The notes under the pieces are model-generated. The model did not search any database and was not told the origin of the DNA. It saw only the letters and a program-made list of their open reading frames with translations. Positions 21,825 to 33,839 of a stretch of 64,000 bases of DNA are shown here, piece after piece (positions within the stretch are counted from its first letter, which is position 1; each line of letters opens with the position of its first letter). Both the position numbers and the translations under genes were made by a program. The stretch is from assembly GCA_022605405.1 (NCBI GenBank), contig JABYQQ010000002.1, positions 372,001-436,000 on the forward strand, given 5' to 3'. The DNA is from Earliella scabrosa (lineage: Eukaryota; Basidiomycota; Agaricomycetes; Polyporales; Polyporaceae).

Positions 21825-22166
21825 TAGACAACAACTGCTGCTTGTTTTGCTAGTGATACCAGCAGCTAGCTGTCAACATCACATGCGCAATTCACATGCG
21901 CAATGGCACCGTTGAACGTAGAGCTTACTGGTATTTGAAAGACCGTGAGCTCCAGCCACCCTGCGGACGTTTGAGCTTTTCCATCTCAGACTTGCAGAAC
22001 AGAAGAATTACGAGCAGGTCGGGAAGAGTTCTGACGTACATCGACACAATCATGCTATGTATTGGTTGCTAATGATACAACATCAGAAGTACCCTACGAC
22101 AATCGCCAGTCATGAGATACTAGGTTCGTGATCATAAGTTTCATTCAAACAATGCAATAGATCCGC
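21825..22166. other. Short intergenic region
   Basis: Between the tRNA-Glu and the fungalysin stop. It contains a short direct repeat (ACATGCGCAATTC/ACATGCGCAATGG near 21880-21906) and nothing coding. Confidence 0.45.
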
Positions 22167-24733
22167 TCAGCATCCAGCAGGGACCGTCGAGTCATCGCGG
22201 TGGTTGACGGCGTTGACACCGAGACCACGAGAAGCGAACGCGTTCCAGAGCGTGCAGCGGTTCGCGCCGTTGAAGCGGTTGGCGTCTGCCTGGATGATCG
22301 CGTCACGGGCAGTGAGGACTGTGAGAAGGGAGCATCAGCACTGTTCATTAGGGGCTCGCGACCGGGAGCTCGGGGACGTACAGGTTGGGTTGCAAGGTTG
22401 GAGGAGGAACGCGTCGAGGAAGAGGTGGAGGAAGACGGTGTTGCCGCCGGTCGTGCTGAGTCGCATGGCATGTCAGTTGGTTACAGTTGAGACAGTTGGA
22501 CGGGTGAAGGTGCTTACGTTGGGTCGGTGTGTGCGGTTGCGGAGAAGCCGTGAACCCTGACAAGGGCGGCATACACGTTGTGGAGGGTGTTCGCCCAGAC
22601 CTCACCGATGTCTGTAGTATTGTGAACTGTGAGCAGAATCGTGCAAGAAGGGGAGGCGGCAGACCACGTACCGTGCACCTCGCGCAGCGTCTGCAGGCTG
22701 GAGTACCTCAATGGGTTCGTGGTGCTGTATAATGAACGATTAGAGGGGACGATACAGCAGTAGATGATCAGCAAATGGAACTCACGCCGAGGTCGAGTAC
22801 GGGAAGCTACGGATACCGGCGGGGTTGTTGGTGACGTATTGGCCCAGGACGTAGTCGACGATGGTTGCGCTCTTCTGCTCGGTCCACCTGTTCGCCGACA
22901 ATGAGCAACGTTCCATATCAGGAAGAGGTGAGGCACTCACTCAGCCATCGCGTCCGACCAGCCCTCACCCATACCACCAGACTCGGTCGTCTGCAGGCAA
23001 CTACCAAGGACCATCCGGTGAGCGGGTTTCTAGAGGGGTCGCACGGGTGAGGACGTACCGGCCAGTACCACCGCCGGTCATGCGGTTGCTGATGCCGTGA
23101 GTGTTCTCGTGGACGACGATGTCGTTCTCGATGGCGCCATCACGCATGGGGTTGGTGAAGTCCCAGAGGAACATGCGCATGCGTCCCGACTGCCCGCTAT
23201 TGATCGCACCATCGGCATCAGTACAACAGCAAAAGCGTAAGTCCTACTCACTCAGGAGGAGTGGCGAAGTCCGCTGTATGAAACACAATGGAGGAATCAG
23301 GGCCGTCTCAAATCATGCCGATTGAAAAACTGCGCACCATTGTCGCGACCAGCACTGTCCTGCACCGAGATCGTGACGCGGTCGTTGCCCGCGCCACCTT
23401 TGCCAAAGTTATTGTTCTGGAAGTTGAACGTGCGCTCGGTGAAGCCGTACACGAACGAGATGTCGTGCACGGTGTTGACGACGTAGAACGCGTTCGTGCG
23501 CGCCGCGTCCAGGTTCGCCTGCACCGTCGGCGCCTGGTTCTCGTTCTGCGTGAAGATGAACTGGCCCGGCGCGGACTGGCTCGTCACGCTCGTCTGGGAG
23601 CCCTTGAACGCGATAGCGTTGTTCCCGCTGCGGAGTATGCGGTCAGCGTGTGACGGAGACGACGGATGAGGAAGGCGGGAACGTACGCAGTGGTGGTAGT
23701 GGTCGTCGTGCCATCACTATGCCAGCCGTTGGGAGAAGCAGCGGGGTTCTGCGGGTCAGTGAGGTTCTCGAAGCCCTCGGGGATCGTCTCCTTGGTGATG
23801 GGAAGGACACGGTACTGTGATCGCCCATGGTGAGCGGCGGCCCCCCGCATTATCAGCGATGGAGGAAGCGCTTACCGTAGCCTTCGAGACGAAATCGGTG
23901 AGCTGGACGATCTCGCCCGAGTGCGCGTCAACGAAGGCCTCGAACCACGCGCCCGTCTCCTCGTTCTCGATCTGCATGACGTGAGCGAGCGCGAGCGAGC
24001 CGTCCTTCTTGGCGACAAACTCGAGCGTCGCTGGGTGCTCGTTGAACTTGCCGGTGAGCGCGCTCTCTGCCTTCGCGATCGCGTCCTCGAGGGACAGCGA
24101 TGGGGTGGTGCTGGGGACGAATGCTGCAGCGTAGGTGAGGATCGATGTGGTGCGTCACGAGAGTACAACACGACGCACATGGCTTCACGAAGGAGGAGCC
24201 GAACGACACGACCTTGTTAGCCTTGTTGAAGGCGATGTTGCCGACAGCGTTCGCAACGGGGATGCCGTTCTACACGGGCGAGAATAAGAGTCCGAACGTC
24301 TGAGCTGATCAGGGCAAGAAGCTCACAATCTCCTGGCGCACGAACGCGTGCTGGCCAACGTCGCTGGCGAACCCGCTCCTGAAACCGACAGTCTCGGGCT
24401 TGACGTTCAGGCGGGACTCGATGAAGGAGACCGTCGCGTCCTTCAAGTCGAACTCGGCCCGAGCGGCGAGCGGGTGGTCGACACCGTCAACACCGAACGT
24501 CTGTAGATCGACGAACAGCATGAGCACAACTCTGGCTACGGACATGCGGCGTAGCAGCTACGCACCTCGAACGAGGACTCAGGGTGGAAGCTCTCGACGA
24601 CGAGGTCGGGACTGATCTCCCGCACGCTGATGGTCGTGTGCTTCAGGCTGCCCATGAAGGGCGCGGCCGACGCGGCGGTGGCGCACACGACGGCGAGGAA
24701 GACAGAGCGGAAGAATGTGCCGGAGAACTTCAT
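22167..24733 (-). CDS. MEP: Secreted fungalysin metalloprotease (M36)
   Basis: Extracellular zinc endopeptidase made as a preproenzyme. A signal peptide ([20 protein letters not shown], cleavage near ASA-AP) is followed by an FTP propeptide domain ([37 protein letters not shown]) and a PepSY-like stretch ([20 protein letters not shown]). The mature domain includes [39 protein letters not shown] and the zinc site [20 protein letters not shown]. The downstream glutamate ligand motif is [16 protein letters not shown]. The C-terminus reads [20 protein letters not shown] then [13 protein letters not shown]. About ten short introns are present, and the total is near 600 residues, as usual. The active-site motif is HENTH rather than the HEYTH of the best-known members; the ligands are kept. 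Role: digestion of external protein. Confidence 0.93.
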
Positions 24734-26636
24734 GGCTGAGTGTCGTTACGGACTCGGAGGGTGCGAGGAGAGACGGATGCTCGAGAGCGGGTGGTCGCCT
24801 GGCCTATCTCGCACTTTTTCTGGTGGGTTTTGTACTTCTCCGGAAACGCTCCAGGCGGGAGGGGCTGGGACGGATCGAGCGTCGTTGACAAGGGCTCGGA
24901 TGGCGACTGCATGGCCCGCATGGCTATCGCAGCGCGCATGGGAACTCGGCGCGTTGTGCTCTAAGGGCCGATCGCAGCGAGGCCGCGTTCCATTTGTTGA
25001 TGGCGAATACGAGTATGCGTAAGCGCTATGAAGCCTCGGGAGTTTCTGCTGCTGTGGGAGAATAGTGCACGACGACAGCTTCTCCCCCAGATCATGTGGG
25101 GGCGGCCTGGTAAAAGAAGTCGACCGCCACACTTCGAGGTGTCGTCCAGTGCCTACGGAAGCGACAATTATGGTGAAAGCAGGTGGTCGCGATAGCCATA
25201 GACGGCCATCGCGTCCGGGTCATCGCAGTCGAGATCCATGCGGGCGTCGACGTGACCACTGGAAGGTGGACGACGCTGACCATATGCGTCCTTGGCGGGC
25301 TATTGTTGGAGAGATAGAGGGAGTGAATACTTCTGATAACCAGACGTACGAGTGGAGCCAGGCAGGAATTGACGGGACTCCAGTGGGGACCCTCGGTTGA
25401 ACTTTGCAGTGATATCGCATGGTCTTCATCATAGAGAGCCCGGATGAGCCTGGGAGAAGGTAAGATCCGCGACCCCCCGAACACGACGTGAGGTTCTTCC
25501 GCATTGCTTGGGGATTTCCACGGGTCGGGGCGTACGGAGTGTGGCAGATGCCGGGACGCGGCGGTGGGGCAGGAAAGCCCGCTGCATTCCCATCACGGGC
25601 AGCCTACCAAGGCCGAACCTTCATTGAAGAGACCTCGTGGCCCCGCTCAAAGCTGCGATGCGCCACGACGAGATCCCATATTGAATACGGTGTACAGCGG
25701 GCTCGGAGCAAGTGGTTGTCGCCCGACCTGTCCCACGATGCCCGGGCGCTGATCACTCGCTGAAGAAGTTCGCTGGGTACGTTACTTCGAGGTTCTCTAT
25801 ATGATAGATGTAGGCCGTAGTGGGACGCACTATTGAGTTCTGTCTCAAGTCGGGGATACATCATAGATTCAAACCCGGCTGGAAGACAAGCCAGCACGCC
25901 GGCTGGGAAGCAGGTAGATAAGAGACGCCACTAGAACGCAATCGCGGTTGGAAATAGCGAGCTGGGCGACGCGCAGGGGCATGCGCCCTGGTCAGCCTCA
26001 TGATGTACCCATAAAGACAGTAGGCGTTGTGGTGGTGGTGGTGGTGGTTGCAATGAGAGATACACCGGAATGCGCCGAACGATCTTGTTGGCCGAAACAG
26101 CCGACCGTCTTGGCACGGTGACGCATTGGGCGCCTGAAACGGCACCCGTCTGCGACGCTCGTGAGTCGGAGTCGTGACGGCTCGTCTACGGTCCTTGTAG
26201 TTTGTGTTCAAACGTTCTCGGAGCTCACAGTACGCAATCTTTCAACACCATTAGAATGGGTATCACCTCTCATGCCTACCACACAGACGGCTGTCGCGCC
26301 AAACCGAGGTTCGCTACTTTGGTTAGTAATCACTTTAGCGCCACCGCTGTCGCACTTGGTGAGACACGACTAGTTGACAAGTGAGTAGACCATAGTACGT
26401 ATTGTGCAGAAGCTGCCAGTGAGTTGTAGACCTGTGGGCGTGGATGGGTCCCCGAGCCCCTAATGCCGCACGTCCGTGCTTGGCGGAACCGTCATCGCCA
26501 CCTTGCCATTCTGACTTCGCAAGGAACACACCTTGACAGACCCGATGTTACTACTTGACTACTCCGCTTGCTGACTTGAACACAACCTTGCGTCTAGATC
26601 TAGAGTTCGACTGAGGACGGGCTCCTCTCTTCGCCT
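24734..26636. other. Intergenic region, probably two divergent promoters
   Basis: 1.9 kb between the divergent fungalysin and adrenodoxin-reductase genes. No exon could be defended. A plus-strand frame near 25190-25310 (AIDGHRVRVIAVEIHAGVDV, then TLTICVLGGLLLER) is open and hydrophobic but has no supporting neighbours. A (GTG)n tract lies at 26031-26047. Confidence 0.4.
26031..26047 (+). repeat. (GTG)n microsatellite
   Basis: Five to six perfect GTG units in non-coding sequence. Confidence 0.8.
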
Positions 26637-28172
26637 ATGCCACCGCTCAAGCTAGCTATAATTGGCGCAGGGCCATCGTCTTTCTACGTCGCGTCGCGCC
26701 TGCTCTCTCTGCTACCGCAGTCTAGCCCACATGCCTCTTCGCTGAAGATACATCTGTACGACCGCCTGTGGGCACCTTACGGGCTCGTACGCTATGGCGT
26801 CGCACCAGATCACCCTGAAGTCAAGGTATGTAGCATAAACGTAAAACGGATTTCACTGGACTAAATTCTCAACCCCTTGTCTTCTTAGAACTGCACACAC
26901 AAGTTCGAGGACGCGGCAAAAGATCCGCGTTTGCGCTTCTTTGGGAATGTGAACATCGGGTCCGAAGATGGACCCGTCTCGCACGCACTCCCCCTCTCAC
27001 TCGACGCACTCATGCCCTTCTACACACACATTCTGCTCTCCACAGGCTGCACTGTGCCTATCCTGCACCCCGCTCTCCCGCCTTCGCAGTACTGCGTGCC
27101 CGCTCTGTCCATGGTTCACTGGTACACCCAACACCCATCCAACCCATCCCCGCCGCCGCTCGAACGCACCTCGCACGTCACGCTCATCGGCCAAGGCAAC
27201 GTCTCGCTCGATGTCGCGCGCATGCTGCTCACACCGCCCGACGTTCTCGCAAAGTACGACGTACCTAACAAGGTGCTCGACGTCCTCCGGCGCTCCGCTG
27301 TGCAACACGTCTCCATCGTCGGCCGCCGCGGCCCGCTCCAGGCGGCGTTCACCACCAAAGAGCTGCGCGAGATGATGAACCTCCCGGATGCGTCGATGGT
27401 CCCTCTCGACCCGGGACTCCTCGAACCTAAGGGAACGCTCACCCGGCAACAGTCTCGCACGCTTCAGTTGCTACAGAAGGGGTCCAAGAACAAGCCGGGC
27501 ACGACGAAGAAGACGTGGTCGCTCGACTTCTTCAAGTCCCCAACCGGCCTCGTCACCCCAACGTCTCCTGACTCCGACGCGAAGGCGCAGCTCACGCTCG
27601 CCCACACGCAGCTCGACGCGTCCTCGCGCGCGGTGCCCACGGGCGAGTCGTCCACGCTCTCCACCGACCTCGTCATCACCTCCCTCGGGCACCGCGCGGA
27701 GTCCTCCGCGCCGTGGTACGAACCCGCGCTCGGCCACCTGCGCACGGTGAGCGGGCGCGTGGTCGGCGCGGACGGGCGGGTCGTGCGGAACGTGTATGCG
27801 AGCGGGTGGGCGGCGATGGGCGCGCGGGGCGTGCTCGCGAGCACGATGATGGACGCGTATGCGGTCGCGGACACGATCCTCCGCGACCGTTTCCCGGGCG
27901 AGGACGTGCAGACGACGCCTGTGGGTGAGCCTGAGCCGGCTGCGGACAGGGCGGCGGAGACGCAGGCGGTGGAAGTGCTCCCGAAGGAGGTGGAGTTGGA
28001 CGCGATTCCGCGGGAGGTGGAGGAGGGTTTGAAGGAGGGACGGGTGACGGACTTTGAGGATTGGAAGAGGATTGACGCGGAGGAGGTGAGGAGGGGTGAG
28101 GCGACGGGTAAGGAGCGCGAGCGGATGGGGTGGGAGGAGGCTCGTGCGTTTGTGGCTCGCCGACGAACTTGA
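26637..28172 (+). CDS. ARH1: NADPH:adrenodoxin oxidoreductase, mitochondrial
   Basis: FAD flavoprotein passing electrons from NADPH to mitochondrial ferredoxin for iron-sulphur cluster and haem A synthesis. Two exons (26637-26825 and 26889-28172) give 490 residues, normal for the family. The FAD-binding Rossmann motif is LAIIGAGPSSFYVASRLL near residue 5, followed by YDRLWAPYGLVRYGVAPDHP. The NADPH-binding motif is VTLIGQGNVSLDVARMLL, with GRRGPLQAAFTTKELREMMN after it. The C-terminal FAD contact is YASGWAAMGARGVLASTMMD. No strong N-terminal presequence is visible: the protein starts MPPLKLAIIGAG, so import may rely on another signal or an unrecognised upstream exon. The region after the second glycine motif is long and acidic (residues about 420-490). 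Confidence 0.93.
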
Positions 28173-29195
28173 AGTGTTCGGTTCGATGCGCCATCTGTAC
28201 ATGACTTGACCGCACCCACCACTCAACTGATGACTGTCCGGACTTAACCACATCACCCTTCCCGAGCTGGCTTAGCCCAGTGACGACGATTCGAGCCCGT
28301 GGAAGTTACCTGTTATCAGCTAACTGCGAAACTCGGTAGTCTGCCTGGTTGAGAAATGGATGAACATCATGTGGTCATACCCATGGCAGGCGCTTGAAGG
28401 TACATCGTCACCATTCTCGTCCGATGCATTTCTCTCTCGTTCCATCATCATCGCGAGCTATGCGTTCGAAGCCGACTTCAACTCAGGCTGAAAATCCCCC
28501 TACAAGCCGACTCCGGTCAAAGCCAACATAAGTACAAGCAGTGCTGGTAAGATTCTGTGCCGCACGCCCTCATCAAGGTACCGTACTAAGCCCATTTCGT
28601 CATCATCACCCAGACAACCTTTCTCTCGGCGATCCTGGCAGGCAGCGACACGCGTGCAGTGCACCGCCTGCTAACGGACTGACTATCCCGAGCCTGTTGT
28701 TCGCAGGACTGGTATTCAGATGAATTGTTCTGTGCCGCATGGGTACAGTTTCTGTGACAGCATCATGTCGGTCTGCCAACGGTGAACTCTCCCCGATGTT
28801 GGACCAGCGCTCTGACGCTCCTACAAAGCTTCATCCTGAGCAACCCGCCGCTGCTAATGGATACTTGAATATACCTACTCACCAGGCAAGTCCGACCTAC
28901 ACACTGGTGGCTCTCCAGAACGCTCAAGGGTAGGGTAGAGGGGTCTTGAGGTGAATCTTCGAGACGGACTTGTCTCGCGCGGCGCCGCGCAGATGTCGGT
29001 CGATGATGTCATGCCTCACACAGTACACTCCAGTCCAAGACACAACCCACGCTATCGGGACTCATATTATTTCCAGGCCCATCTTCAACGCCTCAAAATA
29101 GCCAGCCGCAACAGGGCCCGCTCGGTGACCTCTTCTTCATCCGCTTCATCCACCCCCACCCCAAGTGACCAGCCAGCCCACTTGCGCAACGCTCA
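28173..29195. other. Intergenic region without a supported gene
   Basis: About 1 kb between two plus-strand genes. The reading frames present are short and lack any motif. It is taken as the terminator of the reductase gene and the promoter of the glycosidase gene. Confidence 0.45.
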
Positions 29196-30884
29196 ATGAT
29201 CAAGCGCTTGCCCACGCGCTCGCAGCTTCTGCTAGCCGGCGGCGTTTTCCTGCTCACGACGTCATCTCTGGTAGTACGCGCGCAGGACCTGACCAGCGAC
29301 CAACTCGACGGAGTAAAGGCCCGCCTGGCGGAGGGCGCCACGCACAGGTGCGTTTCAGCAGTTGTTGTTACCTGGGCGGGTAGCTGAGAAACACGCCAAA
29401 AAGCTGGGAGATTGGAACCCGCGCACAAGCACTGCTCGAATATGATACCCCAACATACTCCGTTCTCAACGATACGTCTCTGCCACCTCCGCTGGGACAG
29501 GGCCCCTCCTCGCTGGACGAGGTGATCTCCATCGCCCGCTCAGTAGTCAGGAACCGCACAAGCGGCAATGGCCCACAACCGCTCATGGATCCGAATGGAG
29601 GTGCGCCGGGGGACCCTCCAAGCATTGGTGTCGCTGTGCTCCTGGCGAACTGGACTGGCGCGGGCGCGGAAGACAATTTGGATTACGCCGGGGCGGCGCG
29701 GGAGCAGCTGGAGTTCTTGCTGGAGAGGGTGCCCAAGACGAGCGACGGGGCGATCTCGCATCGTATGGAACAGACGCAGCTGTGGTGCGTACAACTCAGT
29801 TGCCTTCTATGATCCATGTATTCGAGCGGGGAAATACCGCATCCGTGTCGGGGACGAAGCAACTCTCCCTAACGTCTGAGCTCGAGGCTGCGCGGCCGTT
29901 TCATGCAGCTTTGGAGATTGAGCCTAACATGATAACCGTGGCTGCGTTTTCAGGTCCGACTCTGTGTATATGGTCCCACCATTCCTCGCCTACTATGGTG
30001 TTCTCACCGAGAACCAGACGCTCGTCCAACAAGCATACGACCAGTGCCGACTCTACCGCCAATACCTTGTCGACGACAGCGGGATGTGGAAGCACATAGT
30101 CCTCGGTAACTTTCAGGATGAGGGCCATTGGACGACTGGTGAGTGTCATAAACTCATACCGGCGTACAGTCCCCGGCTGAATGCGCTCTAGGTAACGGTT
30201 GGGCCGCCGCTGGTATGCTCCGCGTTCTCGGGACGATCCAGCACTCGCAATATGCAGATAGCATGCGAGACCAAGCGAACGACCTCATCAGCTGGGTCGA
30301 CGAGATCCACAACGGCATCTACCCCCATCTCGTAAGTGCCCCCCCTCCCCTCAAACCTCGCTTCCGCCCTCGCCTTTCCTCCTCGCCTTGCTGACGCCGC
30401 CTGCCTGCAGCAATCGTCCGGGCTCTTTACAAACTACGCGGACGAGTCCTCCTCGTTCGACGACGCAGCCGGGACCGCGATCCTCGCCAGCACCGTCTAC
30501 CGCCTCGCGCTCCTCGCCGGCATCCACACGCACCTCCCGCAAGCCGAGATGAGCCGCACCGCGCTCTTCGCGCCCGCCGCCGGTTCGTCGTCGACGACCA
30601 GCACCAGCACGGCCCCATCCTCATCCTCGAGCGCGACGTCGTCGGGCGGACTCGCGCACTTCACGGACGACATGTGGCTCACGCCCGTCGTGAACCCGCT
30701 CGAGATCGGGAACAGGGGCAGCGAGAGCCCCGAGGGCCAGGCGTTCGTCATCGAGATGTACGCGGCGTGGCGCGATTGGGTCGCCCTTGGTGCTCCTGGT
30801 GCGAACGCGGCTGTCATGCTGCGCGCGGGGTACACTGCGCTCATGGCGTGCGCCGTCGGCGCGGTCGCCCTGCTGGTGATGTAA
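29196..30884 (+). CDS. Secreted six-hairpin glycosidase (GH88/GH105-like), probably GPI-anchored
   Basis: Likely hydrolase acting on unsaturated or uronic-acid-containing oligosaccharides from pectin or similar polymers, outside the cell. Five exons (29196-29347, 29404-29784, 29954-30138, 30192-30331 and 30411-30884) give 443 residues in frame. There is a signal peptide (MIKRLPTRSQLLLAGGVFLL, ending near VRAQ). Six-hairpin features are SHRMEQTQLWSDSVYMVPPF, the YYGVLTENQTLVQQAYDQCR helix and HWTTGNGWAAAGMLRVLGTI, with SWVDEI and SSSFDDAAGTAILASTVYRL in later hairpins. A Ser/Thr-rich linker is present near residue 345. The C-terminus ends in a hydrophobic helix (TALMACAVGAVALLVM) with no charged tail, the pattern of a GPI signal. 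Exact family number and substrate are not certain. Confidence 0.75.
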
Positions 30885-31273
30885 AAGGACTCGTCGAGGG
30901 AGTGTATTCTTTCGGACAGGGATGGGCATTCACGACTACGACATGGTTCGGACACGAATTCTGATGAACACGGACGAGTATCGCTATATAGGCTCTTGGT
31001 TCTACGTATACGTGCTATCCTTGTTGCTCCCTACCAGTGCTTCTTAGACGTCCGCCTCAGCTGAGATCGTACTGTACGCTACATACCACAACATTGTAAT
31101 CTATACCACGCCCACAACCAGGTTATCTGTACCAATACAACACTGCGTGAAGGACCCGGAAGCAAGAGCCGAACGCCAACGGTATGAAACTGTGAATCAA
31201 AGCTGAGCGCTGACTGCAATGCGAGGAATGCGACGAAACAAACGATGTCTTGTCCGGTACGCGCGCGCCTGGA
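30885..31273. other. Short convergent intergenic region
   Basis: Shared 3' flank of the glycosidase gene (+) and the AT-hook gene (-). No feature was seen. Confidence 0.5.
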
Positions 31274-33839
31274 CTAGTGAACCACGGTGACAGTCATACG
31301 CAGCGCCTTTGCGACCCCCACGAGCCGGTCTGGAACCTGCGTTTCCCCAACGCTGACGGTCATCTCCCCCGCGCACTGGGGCGGGTCAGAGCGATCGAGG
31401 GACTGGGACCGTGTGTCGACGTGACGTTCCGTGATAGACAGGCATCCACACGGCACGGCGACGGTCACCGTCCGGCCGTCTTCGGAGTGCGAGAAGGTCG
31501 TGTCCAAGCTAGAGTAGGAAACGCGCAGTTTAGCACCAGGGCACGCATGAGAGTAATAAGTAACCGTGAGGAGACTTACTTGATGCACGTATCGAGACCC
31601 TTCACGATCTCGTGCAGCGTCTTGAGCGCGAGCCCGTCGTCGCACGCCGCCTTCGGGTCTGCAAGCACCGTCCACGAGCCACAGAACACGACCCTTCCCT
31701 CCGACCCCTCCTCTTCCTCGTCCGCGAGCAGGAGCACACCCGACGAGGCCACTCTCAGCCCTTCGTCAACGTTGGCCTTGCCTTGGTTCGTGGTTTTGGG
31801 TGTCGGTGCCTTCAAGAGCGTGCTCTTCAGCGCGGCACATAACCTCGAGCACGACTGGTACTCTGCGGCCTTCCCGCCCTCCGCAGGCACCGGGCGCCGC
31901 TTCGAGGGCGACTTACTCACCGACCGCGCGCGGGGTCGCCACTGGAGAGTCGTCATGTCGAGATAGTACGAAGGTGGAGGGATCGACGCACCCGTACCAT
32001 CACTGTCAGCACGCGCTCGCGAGCGCGACCGGCCGCGTCGCAAAGGAGTTTGCGGTGCTTTCGTCGCTGGGGTTGCTGGACCAGGCACATTCTCGTCGTC
32101 CTTGTCGTCTGCTGAATGTGATGGTCCCGCACCATCGTTCTCAGCTCGTGCCCGCGACCGCGACCGCGTCCGGCCGCGTCGCACGGGTGTTTGTGGGGCT
32201 CTCGCCGTTGAAACCGATCTCCCAGGCGCACCCTCTTCCTTCTCTGTCGAAGTACCATCGGCGTCAGCGCGTGCCCGGGAGCGCGAACGGCCACGAGGCA
32301 TTGGTGTCTTTGCCCGTCTCGCAGCTGAGGTCGACGGCCCGGGCGCAGTTTCGTCATGTTCCTCCGCGTCGGGGTCCTTGAGTGGCTCCATGTAGTCGAA
32401 CGTGTCGGACGCAGGAAAGATGGACGGCGTCGGGGCGCTCTTGCGTGGCCGCCCACGTGGACGCTTCGCGGGGGGTGTCTCGACGATCGGGTTTGCGGAC
32501 AGCGACACAGGAAGTGCCACACGAGAGGACGGCCCGGCGGACACCGCCGTCCGCTCGCGCGCGAGCGTGGTCTTGTTCTTGCTCCCGCGGGGACGGCCAC
32601 GGCCACGCTTCGGTAGTGGAGAGGCGGGGCCATCGGTGTGGAGGTGCTGTGCGTCCATGATAGCTTGAGCGGCGAACGCCTGCGCGACTGGTGCGACGTC
32701 CACAGACTGGTACGCGTTCTGACTGGAGGCAGGAGTTTCCGACGTTTGGGCTGCCTTCTGTCGCCCGCGTGACACGGACCTGGCCGATTTTACACGGTTT
32801 ATTGGAGTCTCGGGAAGTGGGTTCTTCCGAGGGCGTCCTCGAGGTCGTTTTGCAGGTACCAGAGCTGCTGGCTCCTCATCGGTGCTCTCAGCTCCTTCGG
32901 TTCGTGTTGGCCGCACAGGACTGATCGAGGTCCATTTCGTCGGCGTATGTGTACTACGAGAAACAGTTTGACCCGGACCAGTTATTCCGCGCCCGCGTCC
33001 GCGCGGTCTGCCTGGTTTTCGCTTCACAGAAACGCTGGATGGTCCAGCGTCATGGGTTCGTATATGCGCGGTCGTAGCAGAGTTTGCACCATCTCGAACG
33101 GGTTCCATGTCGGACGTCGCAGCAAACGAGCGATTCAATGCCTCGCTAAGAGATAGCTCAGGGCTAGAAGGTGCACGCGTCCGCGGTTTCGAAGGGGGTG
33201 GCGGACCCTCTTCAGAGGAAGTGGATGGAGTCGGCATCTCGATAGCTTTGACCTGGCGAGGACGCCCTCTCGAAGGACCGGCGCTCGAGCTCGCAGGGAG
33301 TGGCTCTGGAATAGTACGCTCACCGCGTGGTAGCTCGACATAGACAGCCGAAAAAGACTTGCGGCGGGGACGTCTTGGGCTGGCGGAGGGGGATGAGCGT
33401 CTTGCATTGCTGCGACCTGCCTCTCCCTCCACTTCGTGCTCCTTTCTCCGCCGCGACTCCGAACGTTTTGATGGAGATCTAGAGGGTTGTGCTGTTGTTG
33501 GCCTCTTCGTAGACGTTTTGGACGGCTTCGTGGGTGATATCTCGGGAGAGGAGTCTCCAGACCCTGGCAACAGTATATTCTGTACGGAAACGGCACGATG
33601 TGTGGCAAATACTCACCTTCAACATCGTCGCCATCCTCAGGCTCCTCTGCGGCGGAGCTCGCGTAAGACCGCGCACGCTTATGAGCATACGTCTTGGTAA
33701 TGCGACCAGATCTTGCAGGAGTCCCGAACACGTCGTTTCGCGGGGGAGTTGCGGGCTCAGGATCAGGAACTTCTGGGGAAATCTCTCGTAGCTTCCGTTT
33801 GAGTAGCCACGGTGGAGGTTTGCCAATGTATTCTGGCAT
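31274..33839 (-). CDS. AT-hook DNA-binding protein with tandem RS/AR repeats
   Basis: Probable nuclear chromatin protein; I do not recognise its family. The start MPEYIGKPPPWLLKRKLREI is followed by TPARSGRITKTYAHKRARSY. A long central exon carries four AT-hook-type cores: KRKPGRPRGRGRG, KRPRGRPRKN, KRGRGRPRGSKNK and KRPRGRPRKS. These are followed by three tandem repeats of about 40 residues, each containing a P-RRGRSRSRARA-type core (PMPRGRSRSRARADADGT, PVRRGRTRSRSRARAENDGA, PLRRGRSRSRARADSDGTGA) separated by acidic Glu/Asp stretches. After the repeats comes a globular-looking C-terminal domain (GRVVFCGSWTVLADPKAACD, TLHEIVKGLDTCI) joined by an intron near 31510-31575 to LDTTFSHSEDGRTVTVAVPC and ending MTVTVVH. 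The central region is low-complexity and basic. The start could be further upstream if a non-recognised first exon exists. Confidence 0.75.

Noticed and set aside
27464..28256. Three antisense frames opposite adrenodoxin reductase
   Set aside because: They arise from codon bias in the real gene; compositions are Arg/Pro/Ala-rich and motif-free.
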